Positions 45,401 to 57,480 of a stretch of 64,000 nt of DNA are shown here, one piece after another. A program made the translations under genes and the position numbers. Within the stretch, counting starts at the first letter, position 1. The number at the start of each line of letters is the position of its first letter. The stretch is from positions 41,615,897-41,679,896 of the forward strand of contig NW_024881313.1 in NCBI RefSeq assembly GCF_018691265.1. The letters run 5' to 3'. Below the pieces are notes generated by a model. It did not search any database. It was not told the origin of the DNA and saw only the letters and a program-made list of their open reading frames with translations. This stretch comes from Tyto alba (Eukaryota; Chordata; Aves; Strigiformes; Tytonidae).

Positions 45401-46894
45401 GCTACACAGGCTTTTAATGTGAATTGGAGCTTATCCCACAGGCGTGGAAGGGAGGGCCAATGTTTTAATGGCTTTGACAAGACCATCACCAGGTACTCTA
45501 TGTAATTTTGATGTCTTCCGGGCGGAGCCCAAAGCTGCACAGATTCAGCTTTGAAGTAGTTGTTTTTGTCAGAGAGCATCTAACCATTGGAATAACTTTG
45601 CCAGAGATGCAGTAAATACTTGCAAGGCCTCAAATCAGAGCCTGGTGTTTCTCTGCAGATAAAAGTCCGTGCTAGCTCAGGTATAAGAGATGATTTTGAA
45701 GCTGAATTTGAGTGGGCTTTTCTAACCTGTGCTGCGCAGCAAATGCAACTAAATGGCACAGGGGTGATCTCTGCTGTCTTTGTAATCTGTTATCAGTGAC
45801 AAAATATACAGGATTCAATAGGAGGAGTCCTTGATCTCAGCTGAAAAGCCTGACTGCATATGTAATACAACTGACTGCATTCAAATAAACTTAAACAATG
45901 GTGATAAAATTATAAATCAATCACTCAAAAGTTGAGGAGTGCTAAAATCAAAAGTGCCTTTGTATTTCTTTGTGTTTTTAAATTCTTTCTTTTGGGCTGT
46001 CAGCAAGGAAGCCATCTAGTAGATCAAGATAGGAACTGTTCTGCTGCAGGCTGTATCTTGGTGTAACCCAGCCCAGAGTTTAGGCTGTTGTGGATCTTCA
46101 GCTTGAGTTGTTGACGTGTGGAAGCCAAAAGCTGAACTGCCTCCCTGGTGTGTTGGTTCCTTCTGTATTAGTTCGAATTAAGAGCAAGGGGTTTCTTTTC
46201 CATCAGCAGCATAAACTGAGAAGTGTGAACAGCAGCTCTCAAAGGGGTTGTTTTCCCTCCCCCCCAGGTTTGGATGCACGTTTGCAGACAGCAAAAGTCA
46301 TCTCCTTGAGCGAAGGATGACCCTGAGCCAGCCACTCGGTTCTAGCTTTGAACTATGGAGGTCGATTAGCTTTTCAAATAACGCAGTCAAAGCTGGAAAA
46401 ATGCACAACTTTGGCAAAGCTACCTTATTTTTCCCTAACCTCATTTTTGGAAATGTCTGAATTGCTTTTGCTGAAACTTCTAAAAATACCAGCCTAATGC
46501 AGAGAGCAAGCATGGAAAATTTCAGCTCGAATAGTTAGTTTGGCAAAGTTTGAAGGCCCTGACTCCCGGCTGCTGCAGTGACTATTTGACAGCCTGAACC
46601 AGCGATACTGCCAGCAGCTCTGCGTGCACACGCAGAGGCCCGTGGGGGAGAGCAGCGGCGAGTCTGCTCATCGTGCCGTGGCGAAAGGGGCTCCGTGGGC
46701 TCTTCGCCCATCACCCTGGCCTCAGCCGCCGCCGGGCTGCCGTTGGTCCTGCCAGCGTGGAGCCATTTCTCGGTCACGGGTTTCCCGAGCCCAGAGCAGC
46801 GACCCAGTGTTCCCGTAGCCCTGCATGGGGCGCTCGTCCTTGAATTTGCCTGCCGGAGCACTTTCTGGGTGCGTGTTTGCTTGGTATCCACCAC
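42401..46894. other. Intron 1 sequence, unrecognised
   Basis: About 4.5 kb with no supported exon or repeat family. The part from about 45100 to 46100 is AT-rich. Single AP-1 heptamers occur near 42836, 43583 and 44389, about as expected by chance. Confidence 0.45.
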
Positions 46895-47610
46895 ATCCCT
46901 TGACAAGACATTGTGCAGCTTAGCCATGTTTTATATGAAAAAATCTCTTTCTCTTTTGAACCTGCCTCCTGATTAATTGGATTTGATGTCCTCTAGTTTG
47001 TGTTTTGGAAGAAACAGTGAACAAATTGTTCCCTGGTGGCCTTCTCCTTTATTCTCCCAACATGGAAGACTTCATTCCCCCTCTGCCATCTTCCTTTTCA
47101 GGCTCCTTGTACAGAAGCTGTTCCGTCCTTTTGATCATCTCCTGCCCTTCTCGGTACCTTTTCTAGCTCCTTTCTATCTGTTTTTGAGATCTGGGTCAGA
47201 AGCACCAGGGAGGGTGAGGAGCGGCACATGGGTGGTGCACAGCCTTCAAACCGCGGATCGGTGTGAGAGTGTCATGATGTTCCCTGTTTTGTGCTTCATC
47301 CTTTTCCTAATAATTGCTGGTACTCTGTTTGCTCTTTGATTGCTGCTGAGCAGCGGACTGATGTTTTCATAGAGTTGTTCAGAATAACCTCAAGATTTCA
47401 TTTGAGTGGTAAGAAGAACTTGGAGCTCATTATTGTACATGTAAAATAAGATTTTTTTTTTTTTTTTCTGAGCATGCCACTTTACATTTATCATCTACTA
47501 TTCTGTCACCCAATTACTCAGGATATTAAGGTCCCTTCACAACGCTTTGTCTTTGTTTCTGCTATCCTGACTAACGCTTTAGAGCTGATCTGATTTTTTT
47601 TGTTGTTGTT
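46895..47610 (-). repeat. Ancient CR1 LINE, antisense, about 0.7 kb
   Basis: The + strand carries, in order, CTTTTGAACCTGCCTCCTG near 46954, GTGAACAAATTGTTCCCTGG, a segment with TTTGCTCTTTGATTGCTGCTG near 47328, GATGTTTTCATAGAGTTGTTC near 47361, GCCACTTTACATTTATC near 47476 and CTGTCACCCAATTACTCAGG near 47503. This is the complement of the 3' UTR and pol C-terminus of an old CR1 family well known from turtles. A run of 16 T at 47452-47467 interrupts it. Confidence 0.8.
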
Positions 47611-47894
47611 TTATTGTTCTTTTTGTGCTTGCCTGCAAACACTGCACTTGTTCTAGCACCTTCCTCCTCCTGACGCTCTGGGGCTGCTCAGCCTGAGCTG
47701 CTGCAGAATGAGGATGTGCTGCCTGCCGAGAGACTCGCTCTGTCCATCCGGCTGAGCAAAGGTTTCTCTGTGAACCCTGGTCTTTTGTCTGAGCCTGATT
47801 GAATTGATATTTTCTTTGAGGTTCTTTTCAACCAGGTGGCTGCCTCTCTGTGCATCCGAGGCCTGGGCGGGTTTCCTGCTCTCTGCCCTCCCAG
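47611..47894. other. Intron 1 sequence, unrecognised
   Basis: I see nothing assignable. Confidence 0.4.
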
Positions 47895-47954
47895 CCGTGC
47901 CGTGCCGTGCCGTGCCGTGCCGTGCCGTGCCGTGCCGTGCCGTGCCGTGCCGTG
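47895..47954 (+). repeat. (CCGTG)12 pentanucleotide microsatellite
   Basis: Twelve perfect CCGTG units span 60 bp. The unit contains a CpG and its complement contains GGCAC. Because the period is five, it reads through in all frames and produces short Arg/Ala/Val/Pro/Cys repeats in both strands that have no coding meaning. Confidence 0.98.
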
Positions 47955-48717
47955 CCACGTGCAGCCGGCTCCCGCTGCAGGCTGGACCCCAGCCCTGGGC
48001 GGTGCCGCTGCCTCCGCGGTTCCTTTCCAGTGCCTTTTGTGTTCCCTCTCCCAGTGCAGCTGCCTCCTTTCCGTGCGGATTTCTCCCCGGGCGCGTGCCG
48101 TGGTCTCCGGTGCTGCCGTTCCCCGGCACGAGTGGCACAGCGAGTTTTCGGTGACATGCACAGGGAAAGCTGAGCAGTGCTGGCACGCGGCTCCGTGCAG
48201 AAAATCTCTGCTGCTGTCAGGGCTCCCCAGCCTGCACCAGAGCCTGCAGTGCAGCTCACTGGCTCAGGAAGGATTTGTGGTTTGGCCAGGGAGACCTCGG
48301 ATGTCGGAGATGTTTAAAGATGGAGTGACTGTTGTGGTTGTGTGCGTTTGCTCTGATGACTTCAATACAGGGGAAAGGGGGTTATGAGCGTAGGGATCCA
48401 GACCTGCCTTCCTAAGTCCTTCAGTACCTGGAGCTCCCGAATTTTGCCCTAAGCTCTCCAGGCAGCAGGGAGCTGGTGTGCTCGCGCGGTCGCTGCCCGT
48501 AGCGCTGGAAAGCTGGAAGGTCGCTGTGGTAGCTGTGGGCAGATGCAGATGGTGGAGGGGACTCAGCTCTTGAAGCACAGCTCACTGCGGCCCCTGATCA
48601 GCCCAGCGATATTTAGTGTGATGCCAGCTCTTTTTAGATGCCTACATCAGTCTGACCGCCTGCTCAAAGAAGGGTCAGGGCTCAGTCCACCTCGAGGACC
48701 ACAGGAGGTGATGGGGA
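47955..48717. other. Intron 1 sequence, unrecognised
   Basis: Open frames here extend out of the pentanucleotide repeat. Nothing else was recognised. Confidence 0.4.
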
Positions 48718-48815
48718 GCTGAAAGCAGCTCTTCTCCAGGCTGAGCAAGCCCCATTCCCTCAGCCCTGACTCCAGGGTGAGCGCCCCAGCCCTGGGCATC
48801 CTCATTCCCTCCACG
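48718..48815 (-). repeat. Short CR1 fragment, antisense
   Basis: AGCTCTTCTCCAGGCTGAGC at about 48727-48746 followed by CCCTCAGCCCTGACTCC and CCAGCCCTGGGCATCCTC is the complement of the CR1 pol C-terminal stretch that reads FSLEKRRL in other copies. The fragment is short. Confidence 0.65.
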
Positions 48816-50079
48816 AAACCTCCCCACACGCTGCCCAGAAGCATCTTGTTCGTGGGGCAGTGGTTCCACTCGCTCCCTGGTAGCGCTCTCCCTCCAGCCT
48901 CAGTGGCTCTGTGCTGTTCATTCCCACCTTGTCGCCAGCACAGCACAGAAACAGCCACGTCAAAAGAGATAGAAAGAGGTCGGGTGGAGGTGTGAACCAC
49001 CATTCCATCTGCTTGGTGCAGACAGTATTCTGGCGCTCCAGTCATACTGCAGTTTTAGACACGAGTGGCACTGCTCAGGGAATGCCAAAGTTATCAGGTC
49101 TGGTGTCGTGGCGTTACCAGGGACACCAGTCTGGTGCCAGCCTTGAGCATCCCTGGAGGAGGATCCCAGCAGTGTTATCTGCTACACCTCCACCAAAGTG
49201 ATCTCCTGGGAGCCATCCCGGCCCCTTCCTTGGTACCAGATTGCCTGCGGGTGGGGAAAGGAGAGCAGGACGTTCCCATTCCCCTTACAGCCCTCCCTAA
49301 CTCCCCAACTCTTTCTCCCAAAAAGGTTGGATAGTGATGTGATGCTCTTTCTGGTGATGATGTTTGTGTGTGTGACACTCACTCATTACTATTTGTTTTA
49401 GAAGGGTTGATGTCACAAAGCCAAAAAAAAAAAAAAAAATTCATGAGCCAAAGTACTTAGAAGAAAGAACATAAATAGAAAATGCAAGCAATAATTACGC
49501 ATTTCTAAAGAATGTCTTGTTTGTGCCCAAAACACCCAAACCCCACAATTAATAAAGAAGGCTGCGGTATTTCAAACTTCAGCCTGGCATACAAAAGAGG
49601 TGGCACATCTGAACAATAAGACTGTCATATAATTGTTAACAGAGGAAAAAAGTTGATTTTGTAGAAGACAAACCAGGACTGAAAGTGAGCAAACTGACAG
49701 ACTAAGACAGAAGTAGCAGTCTGCGTCCAGCTTCGTTAGCGGCAATCAGGACTTACGAGGTTTATTAGGAACAGGGACATTTTTAACTACGGTGTTGGTC
49801 CACGGCTGGCTAAAATTCATGGGTTGTCAGTAGCCGTGCAGTATAAGCATTTCCGTCCTGTGCTTGGGGAGAAGAAATACTTGCCCTCAACTGGTTGTTC
49901 GGTGTTGACCGGCAGCTGCCCAACCCGGGGGTTTCAGGATTCCCAGGCTGGGGTGGCTGGTGCCCGGGAGCCCGGGGGGGCTGGCTGCCCAGCGCTCTCA
50001 TCCCGGGCCTCTTGGAGGCTCCCGGGTGAGAGGATGGCTGGGACTGGAGCAGGCTAACGCTGTGCCAGCCTTTAACGGG
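48816..50079. other. Intron 1 sequence, unrecognised
   Basis: It contains a run of 17 A at 49423-49439, which starts an AT-rich stretch to about 49780. No exon or repeat family was recognised. Confidence 0.45.
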
Positions 50080-50420
50080 AGGAGCGGGATGACTCGGGTA
50101 GTTATGATACAGTTAGCCTGCTATCGATCCCTGGGAAAGCAGCGGAGTGGCTGACATAATCTGAATTAATGAAGAATTAAAGGAGGGAAAATGGGTGCCA
50201 AGTAACATGGCTTGATGGGATCTGTTTTCCATAACGCTGATAACTCCTGAGCAGAGTGATTAGGTGCAGGTGTTAATGATTGAATAATATGTTTAGACTT
50301 CTTTATGATATTTGGTTTAGGCCAGAGTGGCCTTCTGATGAAGGAACTAGAAGAGCCTATGGTCAACATGAAACGTGTAAAGTTGAGTAAGAATTAGGAC
50401 CTCAACAAGTTATTGTGAAT
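50080..50420 (+). repeat. Ancient CR1 reverse-transcriptase fragment
   Basis: In + orientation the segment shows a decayed CR1 RT core: TTAGCCTGCTATCGATCCCT at 50113 (the V-S-L-T-S-I-P-type motif), AAGAATTAAAGGAGG, CCAAGTAACATGGCTTGATGG at 50196 (the Q-H-G-F motif) and TATGTTTAGACTTCTTTATG at 50288 (the Y-L-D-F-x-K-A-type motif). Frameshifts and stops are frequent. Confidence 0.7.
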
Positions 50421-53400
50421 AAAACTTGTATTTGGGCAGCTAGGTTTGCGGTGGGGTTTGTGTGATCTGCTCTTCACCTGGTAGCATTTAGCATTGATAT
50501 TGATTGAAGGGGAAAAAAAAAAATCCAGAATGCTGATTGAATTAATAAAGATTATGTAAAGCAACAAAAATGGGACAAATCCCAGCAGTGAGGTGGGTGA
50601 GTCTGTGATGGAGGAGAGTGAGGGACTGTGTGTGGGGAGCTAGTGACTGGGAAGATTTGAGGAACTATGCTCTTTTATCCGTGGAAAATGAGTTTCCAGT
50701 GCAGTGCTGAGGACAGAAAGGGTCGTGTGGGATTGCTGTGTGTGTGTGGTTATCTATAGGGAACACGGTGGGAGGGAAGGAGGTTTGGCACTGGGGTGAT
50801 CCCTGGTCCTGCCGTGTCTGTACCAGAAGAAGAGCACTGGGAAATTAGGAAGGATTCAGAAAGGCTCGTGGATTAATGGGCGGTGTGCGGGATGTACCCA
50901 CAGAAGGGGCCGTGAGTAGCCCTACGGTATCACAGAAACTGTTGAAAAGTTGTTTGGTCAGACTTACAGATATCTTTAAGGGAGCAGGATTTTGATAGTG
51001 GTCCCTTCATTTTGCAGGCGAAAGGGTGGTTAGAGGCTGAAACTGAAAGATGCCGTCTGTAAACAAGGCAGGTGTTTTGAAGAAGGGAGGGCAGTAATTC
51101 GGGGCCGAGGGGTGCATACAGAGGTCAGCTCTGCAGTGCCTGGAGCGGGCTGGTGGGAGGTGAGTGGGCAGAGGATGCGGCTCGGGTGCTGTGGTGGTTT
51201 GGGTGGCCAGTGGGGGACCAACCGGGGTCACTGCGTGGGGCGCATGGGCAAAGAGGAATCTCAGTGAGGTTTTTGTAAAGAAGTCAGCAGAGTTGGCTGG
51301 GAGGCCCTGTGGTCTTGGGGCAGGTGCCGGGCTGGAGGAGGGAATTTGGGCACGGGGGTCTCAGAAGACGTGTGTATTAGTGGGAGCCTGAGAGTCTGGC
51401 TCTGAGGAGAGCGTAAGTGAATGCTCCTTTCAGTGTGGTTCCCAGGATGGTGGTCCGCGACGGAGCCGCCGCTCCTGCTCCTTTGCCGAGCCGTGGGGCG
51501 GCACGGGCCCGTGCTCGGCCCGGCTGAGGCCGAGGGGGCTGTTTGCAGCTGGAGCTGCTCGCGGGGCACGGGTGGAAGGAGATGCCAGGGAGCATCCGAC
51601 ACCGCTGGGCTGCACGGGGCAGCAGAGCTGGCCAGAGCAGGTGCTCCCAGGGGTTCAATCCGTCCCGAGCAGCCTTGTGCTGCTTGTCTGCTTCCTGCTC
51701 CAGGTCGCCAGGACTCTCGGAAGGAGGTAACGTGGACCATGCCCTGCACTGAGCCTCGGCTGGGCTGCAGGCAGGATCTTCACTGGGCCCCGGCAGCAAT
51801 TACACTGCAATTACAGCAGCAGCTTTGCACAGCCTGGTGCTGCTGGGAAGGGGCGATGTCCTCCTCCCTTGCAGGTGGGTGCCCTCTCTGCCTGCCCTTG
51901 CTGGTGGAGCACCATGGTTCTGGGCTGAGGAGAAGCAACCCTTGAACTCTAGTGTGAAGGAGGGACGGACAGACGGACGGACGCCCTTCTGTCCTGCGCC
52001 AGCACACAGCCTGTCAGGCACCAGCCGCTCTGCAGCAAATGGGGAAACTTCCTCACGCGTGTCTGTGTGCTGGGGGACAGGCTGGTGGTGGCTCTTCTTA
52101 CAGAGCTCTTCTTGCTGGCCCAAAGGCTGGTTCAGCACAGCTGGTCATTCCGGCTCCCCCCAGCAGCTCAGCTCTGGAGACGTCTGCCTTGTCCTTCTGG
52201 CTAAAGAGCGGCCGGTTCTGGGGCGGTGAGAGGTGCCTGAGGTTGTCACCTCCTGCCCCGACCGCATGGGAAGTTCATATCGGTGCCGGTGTGGTTGAAG
52301 CCTTCCTCTGCACGTCTCTGCGGTCAGGCAGCGGGGACTCGTCAGGCTCTGCTGGGACTTGGCGCCGGTGGGGAGACGCTGAGAGCAGCGAGGGCCAGCG
52401 TGGCAGAGGGCCGTGGGGCAGGGCAGCGCGACGGGGGCTGCTCCCTCCCTGGGGACCCTGGGTGGGATGCAGCACGTGCTGCCTTTTGGGAGGATGAGCC
52501 GTCCGCAGGCTGAGGCGTCTGTGGTTGCTGCAGGAGCCTCTGGGGACTGTGAGAACACAGGTGGGAGGCCAGCACCTTCTGCTGTCTGTGGCTTGGGGTT
52601 TTTTCGTCTTCTTTTTTTTCCCCCTTGTCTGCGGTTGATGATTGGCTCTTCGTGCAAAGGCCTTGGGGAGAAACCCGAAATGCCCGTGTTTGACAGAGCT
52701 CTTCTCGCATGGGTGCGGTGTAACGGCGTGCCCTGACGGAGACAGACCGTGTGGTGAGGCTGCTCGGGGGCTCTGCCGTCCCGCAGCATCCTGCCCGGCC
52801 CCCCGTGCTGCAGAGCCCCGGGAGCACAGGCTGGACACCCCAGGTCGGGCAGGAGCCGTGCCGCTGCAGAGTGGGGGTGTGGGTGGCGGGGTAAAGGCAC
52901 TGGGGTGGAATTCGCCCAGGACAGCCTCGCACGCTGGGGCTGCTGGGGCTCTGTACAGGGGAATAAAGCGAGAGCACGCCAGCCTGGGGGCTCTGGCCGT
53001 GCGGCCGTTTTGCCCGGGTCACTGTCCCCAGCATCCAAATCCGCAGCTCAGCTGGCAGCGGCGGTACCACGGTACCACAGTTCTGCAGTTCAAGCTCTCT
53101 GGGTTATGTGAAGCGGGCTGGTATGTTTAGATAAAACTTTATTCTTTTTTACATAAAGCGACATATGAAATGGCTCACAAGAAAACTGCACTAAAACCAA
53201 ACAAATATTATTTTGGTTCTGAAAGCCAAGCTTGTGAAAATTTACATTTGCCTTTACATCCTAATTTGGGCTCTTTTGCATATGAGTTTTGACGCAGCCT
53301 CTAATTATGTGCTTGTATATTTTCCACAAAGCATTGCCTTACTCAGGATGAAAACGTGTGCATGGCAGGCCTGAGGTAACATTGTGTGGGCAATGGCAGG

Positions 53401-56079
53401 GCTGGTACTGCTGGCTCTCAAGTGCTTCCCTTGGAATCTAAATTATCTTCCAATGTACTTGCCTAAGGTGTACCAGAAAGGAGCTGGTGTGAAGGGAGCT
53501 CACCTCAGAGAACTGGAGGGCCCTTGGTACCCCTTTTTGGTCTTTGAGGAAGGAGTTTCTTCCTCTTCACTGCTTTTTTCTCCTGAGATCTGGGTCTCGA
53601 CCACCCGAATAAACCCCTTCGCCGCTCTCCGGAGGGCTGCCTGCAGCAGCCCCTCGTTCCTCAGCTGGTGATGGCATCTGGCTCCCTAGTGCTCCGTCAG
53701 CCCAGGGATGCACAGCTCCTCTCTTGCTGCTGCATTACAGCCTGCAGGTGATCAAGGATTATCATGAGCTCAGAATAAAAATGTGGGTGGCCCCCTTGGC
53801 CCACGTGGGACAGTGTCTGCAGGGTCCCCTCCTGCCAGCCCCGCGGCCCTGGCGAGCCCTGTGACGGTTATTGCGGCTCGGTGCCGTGTCATGGTGGGAA
53901 GGGGCTCTGGGGCTGGCAGGGGGGGCTGCACCCCATTCCCTGCCTCCCTGCTGCCTGCTTTCGGGTGGTTAGACCATCCCCTGTAGTGCTGGATGAGTTC
54001 CATTTGGGTGACACAGCAGCCCCTCAGGACAGGAGTGGCTTTGCGGATCTGCTGGTGAGCAGACAGGGGAGGGCTGAATAATATTCCATGTGTCCCAGCT
54101 CTCTTCTCAGCCTCTGGTGATTTCCACCCTCGCCGGCCCCGGCGGCGGTGGGGTCCCAGCAGCTGGTGGCACCGCTCTGTGTGGGTAAGTGGGGTTCCTC
54201 GTGGGGCTGCTGGCCCTGCTGAGCCCACCCCTGCCCCGCATGTGGGCACTGCCAGGGTCCCCATGGGAGATCCCTCCTGCTGAGACAGGGCAGCTTCTCT
54301 TCTGGGCAGCAGGGCTGGTGCTCAGGACCCCGCAGGAGGTCGGCAGCCGGGACAGGGTCGAGGGAAAGCTGTCCGTGATGGGAGGCTCGCCCCGATACCC
54401 GACGGTTGCTGACGGCGGGCCGGGTCTCGCGCCCCTTGGTCGCAGTGCTGCGGGGTGTCACGAGGTGAGCGCGTCTGCTCCAAGCTGCTCCCCGAGGTGC
54501 TCGTGTCCGCAGCTCTCCCAGCTGTTGCAGGAGCCTCTTGGCTGCTGGTTTGGGGCAGAGAAGAGAGCGAAGCGCCGGGCTGGGAGGCTGCTCGTCCTCG
54601 TGAGCAGCTGGCTGGCCGTTACCGAGCTGTGCCGTGCCGCTGCTCAGCACCCTCTGTCCCACCTGCACGTCCCCTCCGACCCGCCGATGTCCCAGGGAAA
54701 GGAGGAAGGGCCCCAGCAGGGTCCTGGCACTCGGCGAGTCCCTGAAGCACGGCTTGTAGCTTTGGGCTGAGACGTGCTGGGTGCTTTCTTGCTTTGGGCT
54801 CACCGGTGGTCTTTTTGCTGTATTTGTTTAGTTGGCTGGGAAGAGACCTGCTTTATGTCTGGAAACGGCTGAGCAGTGAGGGAAGTGCGTGAAAGGCTGG
54901 GCTAGTTGCCCCTGCAGAAGGCAGCTTAAGTAACAAGCTGGAATTTGCCCAGAAAGCAGGGTTATTCTTCCCGTTCTTGGAGCAACAGCACAGGGTCTGG
55001 AGCAGTTTGCCATTACTGGTCATTCCTGAGACCCTGGGAGTTGATCTGCAAAATATTGTTAGCTCCTGAGTGCTGTCAGTGTCTGCTCAGAAGCTGACAT
55101 TATAACCACTGTAATTAAAACCACTGATCACCATGGCCTGTGGGAGAGCCCTGCTGCTGCCGCGGAGCCGGGGCTTCCCCAGCCCTTCCCCGGGGGGTCG
55201 CAGGATTTTGGCAGCCCGGCCTCACTCAGGTGCAGGGGAGGGCCCTGCCCAGAAACCGCCGCTCGGCTTCGGCATTTCGGGTCCCCCCGACTTCTCCATC
55301 CTCGGTGACAGACGCGTGTGACGCTGGGAGGTGCTTGTGGGTGGAGCGGTCTCGGGGTGACTGGGGACCCCGTTACTGGAGGGGGCGCTGGCCGAGCGGC
55401 AGTGGGGCAGCAGTGGGGGAGCTCCTCGGCCGGCCAGGCCGTGGGGCAGGTCTGTGCTGGTGTGGTGCTGGCGCTTCCCTGTCTGACGGGCACCATTCTG
55501 CTGCAGGGCGGGGATCCATGGGCTTCCCGGCCTCCTCCTGCCCTCTGCTCCAGGCAGTCCTTGGCCCTGGCCACCCGGCGGTCTCCGTCTTCCTGGGCAC
55601 GGCCCTGCTGTGTCCCTTTCTGGGCTGTCTCTCCTAGAAAGCCCAGATGCGACTTCTGCTGCCGTGAGGGCAGGATGATCCCCAGGGCCGGAGGGGTCTG
55701 AGGAACTTGTTACCTGGAAGCTGCTGGGTCTGAGGCTCCCGGCCTTATGGAGAAAGTGCGCCTAGAGCTCCAGGCTACTAAACTGCAGTGGGAATTTTGG
55801 CTTATTTGGTATTCTTTTCCCTTGAAGTTATGCTGCACTTTTCACTCTGAAGTCATAGCCTGGGTTGGTTTAGACTGTGGCGTTTCTTGGAGCAAAAGAC
55901 TTACAGTCCATCTGCTACATAGGGAGAGTATGTGACATGAAAACAGCAGTGTCCTGGTGTAAGGCATGGCTGAGATTTCCTCCAGGAGGCTTTGTACGAT
56001 ACACGCTGTGGGGAAGAGGATTTTGGTGGAAACAGAAGCAGAAGTAGCTTATGAGGGTGGTCAGAGGAACCAGCGGCCT
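50421..56079. other. Intron 1 sequence, unrecognised
   Basis: About 5.7 kb with no recognised exon. GC-rich open frames at about 51420-52500, 52740-52990 and 54200-54770 occur on both strands and lack known domains. A short GACG/GACA run lies at 51963-51983. An AT-rich stretch at 53120-53350 stands out from GC-rich flanks but shows no motif I can name. Confidence 0.45.
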
Positions 56080-57480
56080 GCTTTGAGGAAGGCTGTGCTG
56101 ATTCAGACCAAAGTTTGGTTTAGCCCAGTAACCTTTAGAAGATGGCAGAAAGCAAATGCCTCAGGAATCAGATGCAACCAAGAGGAGCATACAGTAATAT
56201 TTCCCTGGTTGACCCAGCATCCAGTGGTGCATGGCTGCGAGATTCCTGTGCCAGTGGTGGTGTTTGCACATTTAATAGTACGGGTTAGATTTTCTTCTGT
56301 GATTTCATGTAATTGCTTTTGAAATGGGTGAGTTTTGAGTATCCACGTCCTCCTGTGGCAAGGAGTCTGCAGCCTGACAGCACAGCATGTCAACAAGTGC
56401 TTCCTTTCGTTTTGAAACTCGCCACTTTGATCCGACTTTCCCCGGCTCTTCTGTTGGGAGGTGCTGTTTCTTACTTACCTGTGCAGTGCTCCGGAGATCA
56501 CATCATAGACTGGGAGTCTCACCCCCCTTGGCTGCCTCCTCCTTAGGCTGGCAGATCCCTCTTTATTTGTTTCATGGAGCCTCTTTGTGTCCTTACTGAG
56601 TTGGGGACCAGAACACGGCATTCAGGGTGGGAGTGAAGCATGGATTTTATACGGTGCCATAAAGCTGCCCTCTGTCTCATTCCCTGTGCTTCCTCCTCTA
56701 TGCCATTACACGTGTCGGACCGTGGCTGAGCTGCCCGTCGCAGCTGGGGGCACCATGCCTGGGCAGGAATAGCCGGCTCAGCGCCCGCGTTTTGCTTGTG
56801 AAGCGACCTCCTTCACCAGGACAGTGGCCTTCCAGCAGTCCTCTTCCCCTTTTAACCAGCTGTTTATCCATCCTGGGGCTCCCCTTCTCCTTCTAGAGAA
56901 ATCTGAGAGCATTCAGTAGAAGGATGTGGTCAGGCTGTTGCTGGATGTCCACAGTGCAGCTGGACCAGCTGCATCTCCTGAGTTCAGATGGTTTTGTTCA
57001 TCTGTCAAAAGGAGGTGACGTCTTTCTGTGTGCTGCGACTGCCGCTGGCAAAATCCATGCTGATTCTTTTCCAGGATGTTGCATCTTATTTACGCTTCTG
57101 CTCGCTCTGTTCTTCATCATTGTTTTCACCAGTTTTCCCATTACAAATGTTAGCTGGCTGGTCCGGGGTTCACGGGATTCCCCCTGTCCTGCTGTGCAAC
57201 ACCAGTGTTCCTTTTGCCACCTCCTTTGTCCGGGACATGGAGGCAGTTTTGGGTCACTGCCTGCACACTGCCGTGGAGAGTTCAGCTGTTCTCTTGCGTT
57301 TAAGCAACCAGAGGTACTGGAAGTTCAGTGTTGGCAGACCCACACCGTGAAGGCACTTGGTCTGTAGGTGAAAACTTCCCAGTTGTTGCACCAATATCCA
57401 CCTTTCTCACGTTAGCTATTTTTTTCACTGTCCACTGTATGAAGTGTTTTGTTGAAGTTCACGTTCTGCAGATGCCTTAC
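56080..57480 (-). repeat. Ancient CR1 LINE, antisense, about 1.4 kb
   Basis: This is the longest LINE relic in the window. In antisense it starts in the 3' UTR (GCTGTGCTGATTCAGACCAA at 56092, GTTTAGCCCAGTAACC), runs through CTGTGGCAAGGAGTCTGCAG at 56352 and AAGTGCTTCCTTTCGTTTTG at 56394, the pol C-terminus (GCATGGATTTTATACGGTGC at 56638), and RT sequence (AAATCCATGCTGATTCTTTTCC at 57052, TTTTCACCAGTTTTCCCATTAC at 57123). The order matches one insertion of a CR1 family also abundant in turtles, with small gaps. Confidence 0.75.
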
